This document shows positions 42,871-54,190 of a DNA stretch of 64,000 nt, in pieces; the first letter of the stretch is position 1, and the number at the start of each line of letters is the position of its first letter. The stretch lies in NCBI GenBank assembly GCA_947396885.1, contig OX377206.1:4788658-4852657 (forward strand), read 5' to 3'. The notes beneath the pieces were generated by a model, which saw only the letters and a list, made by a program, of their open reading frames with translations, was not told the DNA's origin and made no database searches. Source of the DNA: Heligmosomoides polygyrus polygyrus. Lineage: Eukaryota; Nematoda; Chromadorea; Rhabditida; Heligmosomidae. Both the position numbers and the translations under genes were made by a program.

Positions 42871-44587
42871 GAGTATGATACATTTATCATCAGTTCAGAG
42901 TTTCAAGTAAGCAGCATTTTCACTCCGTCAAAGGAAAATCGCTATGAGCTAGGCAAATATAATACATGGCGCCATTTTTTTAAATCAATACAAAAAATGG
43001 TTCAATATATATATAAATAGAAATTCTCAAAACTTGTTACTTTTTCCACTCTAAAATTATCTTTGATTCCTTATTTCTCCTACAATGAAGAAAACTTTTT
43101 AAGACTTCAAACCCTGAGTACGTCTTTTCAAAACAGGTGAATTATAAATTTTCTAGGATAGCAATGGTAAATTACTTAAACACCATTGCTTCTGGTTTTC
43201 TGAAGAGCTTGATAATCTGGGAGACGTTCATTTGATTTGGAAGATGTTAGCGATAGCTTCAGAAGTAACCTTCATTTCATATCTTCACGGAACCAACAAC
43301 AAGGTTTCTAAAGTGTACAGCTCGCCTTGAAAAGTACGTCAAAATTGTATTTATTTGGTAACAAACCTATTACTTGGCCATATTCTAGAACAGCTATTTT
43401 ACCTGCTCGCAGAGTGTCAGGTTAGACGATTTAGCGTAGTATTTCATACGAAATGACCGGCATTATTCATCGGAAGCCCGACACATATGACGCGAGCTCT
43501 GGTCGCCTATGATGCTTCGAAAACAGCAAGCAGAAGGGGCAAGTTTCTAGCACATTACGCGACTTTCGATGAATTCGAATGGTCGTTGCCGGCTCTATTC
43601 TCTTAGAAGCACTTTTGATAGAAAGCACTTCAGCCCCCAGGGCTACTAGACGCCGAGCACAAAGAAGATGGCGGGAATGTACTCTCCGTTAAAAAATCAA
43701 TATCCATGTTTTTCATGTGCCTCTAAGGTCGTCGAAATGTACTAAATGCGCGAATGGGTTTTTTCGTGCTCGCCATCCTTCACAGATACACTCACTCCTC
43801 TTTAGTGAGAATGATGGATGACGGACAAGGGGAGTTTCATGCGCTGTTTGATGAAAAAAAAATCGGTGAAGAAGCACTCCCTCAACGACAAGCACTTCGT
43901 CGAAAAAAGGAATGATTCGATTTTTGAAGAAATACACGACGTAAAGAACAAGGAATTAGCATTAGTCCACGGATGAACGTAGTAGGACGAGCTCCGAGAA
44001 CCGGCCAAGAAATGGGAATCGAGATCAAACGACAGCCTATGGAATATGGAACATGTTCGACTGTCATTGAATCTTGGCATGATATTGTTCAGTATGAATA
44101 CCCAAGTGATGTAGCTGACGAACCAAGATTAGTACAGATCCTTTATTCCGGCTAACGTTTCAGCGTAACCGCCTTCTTCAGAGCCCCAAACTTGGGTAAT
44201 TAAACCATTTACCACCGTTTTAACCACTGTTTCATCGAGTTTAATCACATTGCTAGGCTTTACATGTTGTGATTATAAGCACCTCGCATAACGAATAAAT
44301 AAATTTGAACTAAATTAAACTAAATTGAAATTTCAACCCCACAATACAAATACTATTCACATAAAGTCTTGCAGTTAAATTTGCGGGAAATTTGAATCAC
44401 AAATCCTTGGTGAATGCTCATTTAAATCAGCAATTCGTTTTTTATGTTATATGCTTGTTTTATTCTTTATAATTCATGTTTTCTCCTCCACAAACACTGC
44501 AACGCATAAAACTTTAAATTGGAAATAAATCTCCGAATGAAGCCAAAAAATTGGATGAGGGGGTTGGCTGGCTCTCTATCAAGAACA
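42871..44587. other. unassigned interval
   Basis: No gene recognised. Around 43100-43360 there are weak ACGTCGAATT-family-like stretches, and the hairpin at 44151-44181 is a separate feature. Confidence 0.45.
44151..44181 (-). other. orphan CTGAAGAA-stem-GAAACG hairpin
   Basis: On the minus strand CTGAAGAAGGCGGTTACGCT is followed by GAAACGTTAGC, then GGAATAAAG. The layout is the same as downstream of both Penelope-type endonucleases. No endonuclease is near; it may be the end of a lost element. Confidence 0.45.
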
Positions 44588-44595
44588 CTTCTTGT

Positions 44596-44798
44596 GCCTC
44601 ATGTCGCAAAAATGGACAGCACTGGGAGGTTGTGGCGCGCCAACCAATCACAACTACGCAGTGCACCGGCCGAAGACATGCCAGCCAATCAAAATACTGA
44701 TCCTACAGATCCTCTCTGAATGGCATGCCATTTTAATGTGATCTGATTGGCTGGTGCGCTCCCATTTCCGAATGCTGCCCAAGTTCGCAACAAGTGCC
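44596..44798. mobile_element. hAT-like MITE with 8 bp target duplication
   Basis: CTTCTTGT at 44588-44595 and 44799-44806, exact. GCCTCATGTCGCAAAAATGG and the complement of AAGTTCGCAACAAGTGCC are the ends. The interior has CCAATCA words. Confidence 0.88.
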
Positions 44799-44989
44799 CT
44801 TCTTGTTGACCGAAACAGTCTTCAACCCCTTCGGCATTATGTAGAAAGACGTGTTCTAACCAAAATTCTTTCTCGAATCTACGACAACTTTCAGTCCAGT
44901 GTCGGAGATACGATCAGGGGCTCGAAGGCACGATTATGGATTATCGATCGATCTGTTCGTAGTTGACAGTTTGAGGTAGGATTTTTTTT

Positions 44990-45540
44990 TTGAATTTATC
45001 TGGCAAAAAGAAAAGAAACCCAGTCATGGGAAACAAGCTAAGCCAGGTAGTAGAAAAAACGAAAGAAAAAATAGGGCAAAAAAACGAAAGAAAGGAAAAA
45101 GAGGATAGGATTAGTGAAACGGTGAGGAAAACGGAGGAAAATATAAATGCTTTATTAATGCACAATTCGTGTAAGTAAATATGGAGGCTATTACCTTTGA
45201 ACTGCTGAGATGATTAAAGACGCAGTAAGCGAAAAAAACGAACACGACGTGGTACAGAGGGATTACGGTATTAACACCGTATGTAAAAAAAAATCGCAGA
45301 AAATCGGAAAACAGGAAAAGAATACAAAAATTCCGCCCATCCCTGAAGCCGAGGCAACCTGCTCGCGTTTTTATTTGAAGGATATTGGCTTAGAGGGTAT
45401 AATAGGGTTCACAACAAGTACACAATGTAGACAAATTCCTAACAAGTGCCAAAGTGACCACCAGCCGGTGGTGAGACGACCGGCTGGTTGGCCTGTCGAT
45501 TTTATCGACTGTCGATTAGCGACGCAATTCAATCAATACT
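44990..45540 (+). other. candidate charged coding region, unproven
   Basis: 44990-45178 encodes a Lys/Glu-rich stretch (GNKLSQVVEKTKEKIGQKNE and on). It runs to a strong donor-like GTAAGT at 45171. A second frame, 45210-45542, starts MIKDAVSEKNEHDVVQRDYG. The two are in different frames and would need splicing; the gap is short for an intron. No family recognised. Confidence 0.25.
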
Positions 45541-45542
45541 AA

Positions 45543-46139
45543 TTATTAGAACGCGATGTTAGACTGAAACGTCTATATGAACACTTGAACCTCACAACGT
45601 CCTATTAGGAGCATTTTTCACCTTCAACCTGAGCTAATTTTGTTTTGCCTAAGCGTACAGCTAGCGGTGAAAGTCGGTCTAAGCATCTCCACGGAAAATA
45701 GAGCAGCTTTCGCAAGAATAGAGCTGAGAGAGGAATAGAAATGATAGCTCATCAGAGGAGAACTGAAATTGTTTCTCAACAGAGGCAATTTACGGGTTTC
45801 CTCAGCATCATCTTTGATATGACATGATGACGAGCTGGAACTAGATATTTCTATCTTGTAATGAAGGGCAAAGCGGAGGCAATACGGTCTGTCTAAAGAT
45901 CTCCAACGATGAATAGAACTACGTGACTCTATAGCCATGCCCGCAGGACGTAAAGTGTTTTTTCTCGCACTTGGAAAGGCCACTCTTTGAGCACACCGCT
46001 TCGCACCTGCGACTAAATGGAGGTACTTACGCCGGCCAGCAACGCGGGGGTGTCGACGGAGCAGCTCGCACTTCCAATTGCTACGCCCTTTTCATGAGCT
46101 GAAGCCTCGGGACGATGTGCTAGCTAGGATTCGACTTGA
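45543..46139. other. unassigned interval
   Basis: No gene or repeat recognised. Confidence 0.5.
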
Positions 46140-46790
46140 TCTCACTGTAGAAGAGCTATTGGGTAGAGACATTTTGCAGCAATTCGGATTTTTTTCCAAA
46201 TGTTCAAGCGATTTACTAAAACATGTATTAAAGACTCAAAAAATCAATAGACGAGAAAAATTTTTATCAAACAGTCTCATCATACTACACAATAATCCGC
46301 TAAACGATGAGTCACAAAATAGAGGAGGGCAATCAAGGGAAAATTAGCCATAAAGTAGCGAAAATTAGTGGAAAATGCCCAGACGTTGTGCAGCGTGACA
46401 GGGATTCAGAAGACCATCGACGAAAGGCCTTCATGGTAAGGAAGGTAATCAATATTGATTGATATTATCGATTTTCTCTCAGATTCAAACGACCATGGTG
46501 GGGGATAAGTGATTATGACCGCCGACGAAAGGTCTTCACAGGAATGACGGAATCCACTCAATATCGATTTATATTATCGACTTTCTCTTTGATTTAACCA
46601 GCCGGGGTAGGAGAGGCGGGTATTATGGCAGACAGAGAGCTTCACATCAGGTGAAAGGTTTCAATGGGGAAGCCAATATCGATCGATACTGATGATGATG
46701 ATGATGATGATGATACTGCAACATCTCGCGAGGCGCGCAAGTGCGAGGTACACCGATAGGCGTGACGGAGCACTTGTTTATAATAACCAG
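46140..46790 (+). repeat. diverged relative of the ATCGATATTGATC element
   Basis: ATAATCCGCTAAACGATGAG matches the corresponding block near 15577. Three repeats with a TATTGATTGATATTATCGA-like core follow. The far end TCGCGAGGCGCGCAAGTGCG, then CGATAGGCGTGACGGAGC, matches the antisense end at 42115. Confidence 0.6.
46691..46714. repeat. (GAT)8 microsatellite
   Basis: Eight uninterrupted trinucleotide units. Confidence 0.95.
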
Positions 46791-47374
46791 TTTAATTCAT
46801 TAGATTTCTGCATATTGTACACTGTACCACGTCTTGGCTAAAACACAGGATCGATCCTAATCGGGAGGGGTAACGTACAGTGCCAGCTGCGTACGCCATC
46901 CGATGTCACAAAATTATAACCCTAAAATGTCACCCGAAATTAGATGGAAGCCCTAGCATCGTGGGATCGAGCAACTGAAGCTCTCGTAGAAACTCAAGGA
47001 AGGGAACTAACTCGTAAATGACTATATGACTCCCTCCGATTAGTGTACATCCATAAAATATAATCTACATCTTCTTCTTCTGTTTCAGAAGAGGAACTAG
47101 AAAACCTTTCTGAAAATATGAGTACTTTATACCAATCATGGAAAAAGACGCTTTCGCTAATACTTAAAAAGCCAATCCTGCCGTATTTTTTGTGCTGAGC
47201 TCGTTTTGTTTTTTTTTTCTTTTTGATTCAATAAATTATGTTCTGCTTTTGTTGATTTTTAAAAAGCCAAATTTCGCTGAAATCTTTTGCGCTGAACTCT
47301 TTTGTATTACTTTTTCCCCGATAAATGTTCTATGTTCTAGTTGCATACAGTTTCCAACGTAATCACCGTCCACA
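46791..47374. other. unassigned interval
   Basis: GATCCTAATCGGGAGGGG near 46851 resembles the CTAGTCGGGGG end signature. Otherwise nothing recognised. Confidence 0.45.
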
Positions 47375-47853
47375 TTATACTTCGGACCGAATCGAATAAT
47401 TTCGAACGAATATTCGAATATTCAATAATCGACTATTTGATGAGGCCCAAAATTCGAATATGTTCGTTATTCGACTACTCGACGTAGCTCAAAATTCGAA
47501 TATATTCGAATATATTCGACGCTACCAAGTTGGATTACCGGGAGTCAGTTTTTGCGTCTTTTGCATATAACTAGCCTAAAGTCAAATATAGGAAAAACAA
47601 AGGATACATATAAGCTCAGGAAATCTAGCTCTATCGTTTGGTATACATATTATACTTCGAACCGAGTCGAATAATTTCCAACGAATATTTGAATACTCGA
47701 CTATTCGATGAGGCCCAAAATCGGATATATTCATTATTCAACTATTCGACAGGGGCCAAAATTCGAATACATCCATTATTCGAACATCCGGTTTTTTACG
47801 AAACCTAATATATTCGATTATTCGTTTATTCGAAAAAAAATTTGGGAGGACAC
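47375..47853. repeat. ATTCGAA-rich element, two partial copies
   Basis: ATTATACTTCGRACCGARTCGA opens blocks at about 47380 and 47648. The second block ends TTTGGGAGGACACATGG and truncates the mariner relic at 47854. Confidence 0.7.
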
Positions 47854-48290
47854 ATGGCGCAAGGTCCGGCGAATACGGTGGGAGGCAGTGTACCTTCCAT
47901 CCAAGCTCCCTTAACTTTTGGCGACTCATCTTTACAGCATGTGGCCGAGTATTATCGTGAAGAAAGTAAGCATTCTTCAGTTCTGATCGTACAGTCTCAC
48001 TCAACTGTTGCAGTTACACATCGTAGATCTTCGCAGTCACTGTGGTGCTAGCTTGAAGGAGGTGGAGTATTCCCTGGGAGTCCCATCAACAGCACAGCAT
48101 TGCCTTCTTCTGGTGGAGGTCGGAATAGATTGCTTCAGAGATGGTTCTCCTTGGAGCAGCCACTGGACCCTTATCGTGTGTGAATGACGCAGAAGATCCA
48201 GGACTAGCGTGACTATGTTCTCCAGAACGTTCTTAATATTAGGTCGGCCGGAGAGTTCTTGCGCTTTTGACTGGTCCATTTCAAACGATC
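47854..48290 (-). pseudogene. mariner transposase relic, truncated by an ATTCGAA element
   Basis: Read from 48290 down: IRVQWLLQGEPS, then after a frameshift KKAML and WDSQGILHLLQASTTVTAKI, a stop, QLSETVRSELKNAYFLHDNT and so on through GWKVHCLPPYSPDLAP. The HDN catalytic Asp is present; the third, in the PSDYH motif, is lost because the ATTCGAA element cuts in right after SPDLAP. Stops and frameshifts rule out function. A third mariner lineage. Confidence 0.82.
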
Positions 48291-49856
48291 ATAATCTTAT
48301 TCATAATCATCGGATTCAGTCGAAATAAGAACCATTCGAATCACCATAGCTTTTTTTAACGCGATGCTCGTTGAATAATACCATCTACGAAAGAACTGTG
48401 TGGTCGAGATGCGAAAAATTCTGGAAGATTGTTTCTTGTTCGGACTGCGGATTGGCCCATATCGAAAAACCTAAGACTGAGCGATGCTCAATCGCGACAA
48501 CAAAGCCACTGTGACCGATTGACCTCCAAGTCTATTCATGATCAATACCATAACACGTTCATACCCCTAAAAAGGATAGGTTCAATCCCAAAGGGGTGGG
48601 GGGCACTCCATAATCACTTGTAAATCACACCTATTTGAGGATGAACACATATAACATAACATATAAACGACCTTATCCGATGCCATCCCCAGGGGAGTGG
48701 CGGGTCCCGTCGCTAGGATATTGAAAAAAATTGTTGTAAAAGCATGAAGAGGCTCTAGCGGCTCCGCACCTATTCCCTGTTTTTAAATTCCCGCGCACAG
48801 AATGAGTGCGCGTCGACTCATTCAACGTGGGGAGACACGTAGAGGTGACCCAGGGACGCCTGGGGCGTTTTTGTGTTTTTGTTTCTCTTGTTGTTCGTTC
48901 TATTGCTTGTTTTACTGATTGGCCTTCCCATGGAACTCTGGGGGCCACGTTGTAACTGGACTTGCGTCCGGAAACGAGCAGTGGGACGTCCAAGTCCAGT
49001 TATAAGGTGACCCCCTTTTTGGATTGAACCAAAGCATAATATTCTAGAATGTTCGGGTTATAGGATAATAACACTAAACATACTGTAACAGTTTTTGTTA
49101 AATCTCCAAAAACTTTTAAAAATTTCGTTACAAGACCTTTTCGCCAACCTAATAGGCACAGGCCGTTGGCGTGACGCCGACGCGACGCGACTGCGCCGCG
49201 GCGTCACTCAAGTAGCTGGTACGTTTCTACATGTCTATGCCGACGAGAAAAAGGCAACTAATCAATGTTTTGCATTGCCACTCTACATATGTCGTGCAGT
49301 ATAGGAATTGGTATTAGCACGAAGTGCGCTGTATGCGAACTCTCTAGAGGCATATGACGAGCGTCCTTCGACGGTGATGATGACGGCTTCAGCACGATCC
49401 GTAATAAATTGTGATGTCATAAGAACATGCATCCGAATCGAGACACGCATAGGATGCCCCAGCTGTCAAGGACGGCATTGTGTGCCTGAGAATTAGTAAA
49501 GGGTCACTTCCAGGTTAATATGAATACAAGAACATAGAGCAGCAGAAATAAACCATACCGATTTGTTTGTTTATTGGAGACGTGATAATGTCACGTAAAC
49601 TACACATTAAAAGAGCAGCAAAATAGAGCACAACTTTGAAACCGTACAATTCTAAAAGAAGGTAAGAAGTGTCACCAAACAGATCAAAACAAGTTGAAGC
49701 AAATGAAAACAACAGTAGAGTAATCGCTCCTACAAAAATTAGACTAAAGCATGAATTTCATAAAAAGAGTGAATGATCCCCTTTGAGTCGACGGTCAACA
49801 AAACGTTTACAACCTTTGAGCTACATGTGAAGAGCATTCTCTTTTAGGCCCCGTTT
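48291..49856. other. mostly unassigned interval
   Basis: Includes the hairpin at 48950-49004 and a lone mariner-type end CCAACCTAATA near 49143-49153. No gene recognised. Confidence 0.45.
48950..49004. repeat. inverted repeat hairpin
   Basis: GTAACTGGACTTGCGTCC and ACGTCCAAGTCCAGTTAT are inverted around a loop of about 16 bases. No matching family was seen elsewhere in the window. Confidence 0.55.
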
Positions 49857-49980
49857 ATACTTTGTCCCGGCGCGACGCGACGCCACGTATAGTGGCCATA
49901 TTGATTGTGTGACGCGATCGATCACTTTGGCCTCATTGCGTAGCCATCGCGTCGCGCCGCGACGAAGTATAAACGGGGCC
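49857..49980. mobile_element. GC-rich palindromic MITE
   Basis: GGCCCCGTTTATACTTTGTC on the left pairs with AAGTATAAACGGGGCC on the right. Flanks TTA (left) and TAA (right) fit TWA, although they are not identical. Confidence 0.88.
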
Positions 49981-49983
49981 TAA

Positions 49984-50445
49984 GAAGGGGAACGAAGAGT
50001 CGAATGGTTCTGTTAGAAAAGAAGCTGGTCATAGCTCTACTTTTTGCAACCGGCCCTGCAAGCCTAAGAAGCCATTTTTAGCCCGACTAGAAGTGAAAAC
50101 GAAGAACTGTTGCAAAGGAACAGCTACAATACTATTAATGATCTTGAACATCATGACCAGGTCATTTTCGAACCTTCTATACTTGAGGGAGGACAAACCT
50201 AGCTGTTTAGCCCAAGATACTCCATTAGGAATTGTGGCCTAGTCAAGACCAAAGCATCTAATAAACATTTTGCGGGTGAAATTATTCTGTCCGCTTTCTA
50301 ATATTTATTTATTTATTCATTCAAAGCGTAAGCATTATACTCACGCGTAGAACAAATGTGAAAAGGAACAAACAAATTCCACTAAAAAAGTCAGAAAACA
50401 TCAACGAAACATAGATAAGAGGCATTTGTAACTCGCTATAAATAG
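49984..50445. other. unassigned interval
   Basis: May include more of the non-LTR retrotransposon 3' region, but no motif is visible. Confidence 0.4.
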
Positions 50446-51560
50446 CTATGAACAGAGTTTAGTCAACAGCAATTTCTTGAAGGTGGGCATGAACAAGGAC
50501 AGGAGATTTTCGTTTTCCGCAGGCAGAGAGTTGAGCTCCCGCAGCCTTCTATATGTCAAAAATGAAACTCTGATCGTGATTTTTGCAATAGGAACCTGCA
50601 GACGGAACCTACTTCTACTTGATCTTACTACCTGACCACCGAAGAAATGTGAAAGGAATATGTGGAGTTTGCCCGTGAGAATCTTGAACAGCATTTTGAG
50701 ATCAGCAACCTTTCTTCTACACACCAAAGATTATAGTCCAAGTATCCTATTTATTTCTTTGCCGTTTGGGATTTGCGAATGATCTACGCCGAAGCAGCTC
50801 ATTGTGAGTTTTCGGGTAAAATTATTTTGAACGCTCTCCAACATATCAATGTCTTTTTTCTTGACCGGGTTGAAAACCGTTGTACCAAACTCTAATACGG
50901 GTCGCACGTATGTTTTGTAAGCAAGTAAAAGCCTTTAAGGACTTTTGCTCTTTAAAACCTTGAAGAGATTATATGTACGACAGTTGGCTATTTTGATCAC
51001 TTGAGCTTCTTAGTTACTAAGAAACCTAAATCTCGGACATCATCAACCACCTTTAGATCAACATTTTGTAACTTATAAACAGGTATCGTTGCCGTATTAT
51101 TCGCTCCTAAAGGTAAGAAGGAGGATTTCTCTGGTGCAAGTGGCAGATCGTGCAAGTGACAGTGAGTGTCCTGGTCTTCCTTTATTGTTTTGTATATTTT
51201 TACATCATCAGCGTACATTTTGCACGTCACCCCAACCTCAAGATTGATTCCGGAACCTCATAAGCGTACAGCAAAAAGAGTAGAGGTGAGAGCACTCCGC
51301 CTTGTAGAACGCCAGTGTAAGCGTTGGACACAGAGGAGGGTGCTCCCTCAACCCTAACCTGGTATGTCCTTCCTGTAAGGAAATTGTGCGTCCATTCCGT
51401 TATCCTTGGATGAATCCCGACAATGTTCATTTTGAGCAATAGTTTGTCTATAGGCACCTTATCGAAAGCCTTTGAAAAGTCTAGATATACAACGTCTACT
51501 CTATTTTTAATTTTTATAGCTTCTGTCCAGTCATTAAGGGACGTTAGCATGGATGTTTCT
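50446..51560 (-). pseudogene. CR1-type non-LTR reverse transcriptase relic, copy A
   Basis: Read from 51550 downward: LTSLNDWTEAIK, VDVVYLDFSKAFDKVPIDKL (motif A), TGVLQGGVLSPLLFLLYAYE (motif B), then a frameshift near 51230, KMYADDVKIY (motif C, catalytic YADD), LGFLVTKKL, and RPVLEFGTTVFNPVKKKDID with MLESVQNNFTRKL (C-terminal region). The motif order and RPVLE...F/W-NP...LESVQ block are of the CR1/Jockey type. No endonuclease or 5' part is present, and stops and frameshifts break it. These LINEs are candidates for mobilising the SINE, but no shared tail was checked. Confidence 0.88.
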
Positions 51561-52862
51561 ACAGACCCTAATAAAGGGTGTCCTTCTGTTTTGACGGATT
51601 GAACATTGTAGTGCCGTTTTCAAGGATGGAGCGAATGTAGATTTTGTAGGCTTTGATCCAAATATTTGGGTTTGAAGACCTAAGTGTTTCAAAAAAAATT
51701 AAACGTTCGCGTCGTTCCTTAGGGGTTGTTTAGTGTGCGCGCGACGCGTGACGCGATGCCACGTGTAGTGGCCGAATTGATCAATCGCGTCACTCGATCA
51801 ATTTGGCCACTACGAATGCATCGCATCGCGCGTAACGCGCACACTAAACGACCCATTATTGACGAGAAACCCGAGATGGGAGGAAAAATCTAGTTTGGAG
51901 TTGATCAAAAACGCTGGGTCCGGTACTTCTTCGACTTTGTTTAAAATGTAACCACCCAATGTGTAGTTAACAGAAGCAGAGAAATTCCCTATAGATAAGA
52001 CAAAGTTCTTCTCAGCCCAATGGGAAGCTCCCATCTTATAGATCACTCTCTAATGTAGTCTATAGCGGACGTAATTTGGCTTCATCTGCCAGACTACTGT
52101 CGATGACTATAAATTTTTATGTCATCAGCGTACATTTTGCGTGCGACATCACGAAGACCGATGCATTCAGGTAGCTCGAACATGCAAATGACAAAAAGGA
52201 AAGACTCCGCCCTGAGGCAGTCCGCTTGGTGCACGATATAACGAAGAAAACTTGTTGCGAACGCGGACTTGATATGGCCTATTTGAGAAAAAATTAGCAA
52301 TCCAAGCCACAATTACAGGATGAATTCTAGCAAACTTTAACTTATCAAGCAGCTTACTACAGAGAACTTTGTCGAAAGCCTTTTTAAAGTCGAAATATAT
52401 AACATCTGTTCTTTTATTGAGCTCAAGAGCTCCGGTCCAGTCGTTGAGCGACGTCAGGACGGCTGTTCCACGCAACGCCCTTCCAGAAATCCGAACTGGT
52501 TTTCGGAGATGACGCTGTTCTTTACTAGATGATCTAACCTAAGATGTGTTTTTTGACAATTTTTCAAAGATGCGCGCAAAGACAGACGTTATGATAACAG
52601 GTTTAAAGCTAATGGGATCCGCAGTAATTTCCTTCTTTGGAATAGGAGTGACAAGGGCATGCCTCCACCGTGAGGGTACTTCTCCTCTCATGAGACTTAA
52701 ATTGAAAATGTACTCAAGAGGAGACCCGATACAAGCAGCAATGTTTTTGACAAAAAAAGCAGTAAGAGATCCAGACTCATTGAGTAAAATGGTAGATATT
52801 TTTCAGTGGTTTAACTATACCCTCCCTGTGAAACCAAACAATGGGAGACATAATATGTAGGA
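51561..52862 (-). pseudogene. CR1-type non-LTR reverse transcriptase relic, copy B
   Basis: From 52862 down: LSLMRGEVPSRWRHALVTPI, PIPKKE and PVIITSVFARIFEKL (finger motifs), ISENQFGFLEGR, VIYFDFKKAFDKV (motif A), SGLPQGGVF (motif B), KMYADDIKIY (motif C), then FVLSIGNFSASVNYTLGGYI up to SSHLGFLVN. There the MITE 51722-51855 intervenes, and IKAYKIYIRSILENGTTMFN continues beyond. It lies directly upstream of copy A on the minus strand. Several frameshifts. Confidence 0.88.
51722..51855. mobile_element. GC-rich palindromic MITE inside reverse transcriptase copy B
   Basis: GGGGTTGTTTAGTGTGCGCG on the left pairs with CGCGCACACTAAACGACCCA on the right. TTA lies at 51719-51721 and 51856-51858. It splits the reverse transcriptase between its connection and C-terminal regions. 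Confidence 0.9.
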
Positions 52863-53171
52863 TAAACGCCAGTTTCGCTACTCATGGCTCCACTAATGTT
52901 CATCTCCCACTCCGGAATCCCATTGGTGCTTATGTTGGCAGATGCCTCCGGAAAAACAGTGGCAAGCAGTCCCGCCTTCTCATCGTCAGTAACAGCGGTG
53001 AACCAGACGCATCACGTAAAACAGGAATTGAGGATTTTCTTGAGCTTTAGAGATTACATGGTGCGTCAAAAGTTCTTGTACACATGTAATTGACCGCCCA
53101 AACAGCTGTTCTAAAGCAAATCAGATGATATTCATAAAATTTGTTGCTATAGACCAGGCACATATAAAGAA

Positions 53172-53600
53172 GCGGTTAAGTTTTGAAACGGCTTCCTTTA
53201 GCACGAATACACGCCTTCAATCGCTCGGGGAACGCATCCACGGCGGCACGCAAGGGGTCTTCATCGGGGGACGAGCGTTCTATCCCCTCGTCCCCCTGGC
53301 CCGCCCACTCCTAACCCCCTGGGCTTGCTCGAGAGTCCAGTGGCCGCCTTACGAGATAGTGGAGACGCAGACATTTGCCACGCCTCTGTTTAAAGGGCCG
53401 GGGTTAGAACGCCACTCCGCCGGTCTTCATCAATCTCTCTCCAGGCTTTCTTCAGTGTCTTTGAAGTGAAGCAGTGTTTGTATGCGATGTTTCATAGGGC
53501 CTAACTCTTCAATATGGACCACATTGTGTAGTCCATCGGATTGAGGTCCTTGCTGAGCGGGGGCCACTCTCTCACTGAGATGAAAGGATAGATTGTTTGA
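53172..53600 (-). pseudogene. Tc1/mariner-superfamily transposase relic, C-terminal end
   Basis: Minus strand: ISVREWPPLSKDLNPMDYTM, WSILKS, a stop, then TLKKAWREIDED, interrupted by the MITE 53266-53421, and LRAAVDAFPERLKACIRAKG ending at a stop. EWPP-SPDLNPMDY-W-IL and LRAA-FP-RLK are typical of the last third of these transposases; SPDLNP reads SKDLNP here. It is cut on its 5' side by the Penelope-type relic. Confidence 0.83.
53266..53421. mobile_element. 156 bp MITE with 10 bp target duplication
   Basis: GGTCTTCATC at 53256-53265 and 53422-53431. Ends GGGGGACGAGCGTTCTATCC and GGCGGAGTGGCGTTCTAACC (complement of the right end) match at 16 of 20 bases. A 9-11 bp duplication suggests a Mutator-like family. 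It interrupts the transposase relic within the Asp-Glu-Asp stretch. Confidence 0.85.
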
Positions 53601-53956
53601 TCTGTGAAGGAGAACACAAAAGGTGCAACATTAGTAGTGTGGTTTACAAAGTGGTCTGCACATCCTGCGAAGAATTCTACATTGGCGAGGCAGGAACGCC
53701 ACTGGGAAAGAGAATGGATGAACATCTGAGAGCCCTGCTTAGCCCTCAAAGCTACCCAGACAATCCATTCTCGAAACACCACACCCTAAAGCACACACGT
53801 GATCCGCTGCCGCAACTGCGATTTTCTATACTCCACAGGAATCTGACAGATCCGGTGGAGAGGAAGATCAAGGAAGCGCTGGAGATAAAGCACTGGGAAC
53901 CACCAATAAATCGGAGAGATGAAATGAAGAATGCAGTGAGGCTTATCACCCTATAA
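53597..53956 (+). pseudogene. Penelope-type GIY-YIG endonuclease relic
   Basis: 119 codons. VVYKVVCTSCEEFYIGEAGT spans the GIY-YIG core (tyrosines 17 and 28), R39 precedes MDEH, E93 lies in KIKEALEI, and PPINRRDE closes the domain. This matches the relic at 25284 in layout but not closely in sequence, so they are separate lineages. The upstream cysteine pair is reduced (C3, C10). No reverse transcriptase precedes it; a Tc1-like relic abuts. The hairpin at 54191 follows. Confidence 0.8.
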
Positions 53957-54190
53957 GGGTACGCGACGTAGCCGGCTGACAATGATGGCGACGTGGAAAT
54001 ATGAGAGAGCGGTCACTGCCCACTAAGACATATACGTAGCCCAAGGACTATTGCGCTTCATTTCCGGCCAAACGCACCACTGAACATCCCTAGCCCCTCT
54101 TCCTCCCTGTGATTCCCAGGTCTGCCTGGAAAGTTCGTTATTTGTGTGATAGTGTTGTTGTAGAGATCTGCAATGTTACTGTTTTTACAC

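Noticed and set aside
44990..45542. A confident two-exon gene call
   Set aside because: A good donor-like GTAAGT exists, but the implied intron would be under 40 bases and no convincing acceptor was found. Kept only as a low-confidence candidate.
49143..49153. Lone CCAACCTAATA, resembling a mariner terminus
   Set aside because: No matching opposite end or transposase sequence was found nearby; 11 bases alone are weak evidence.
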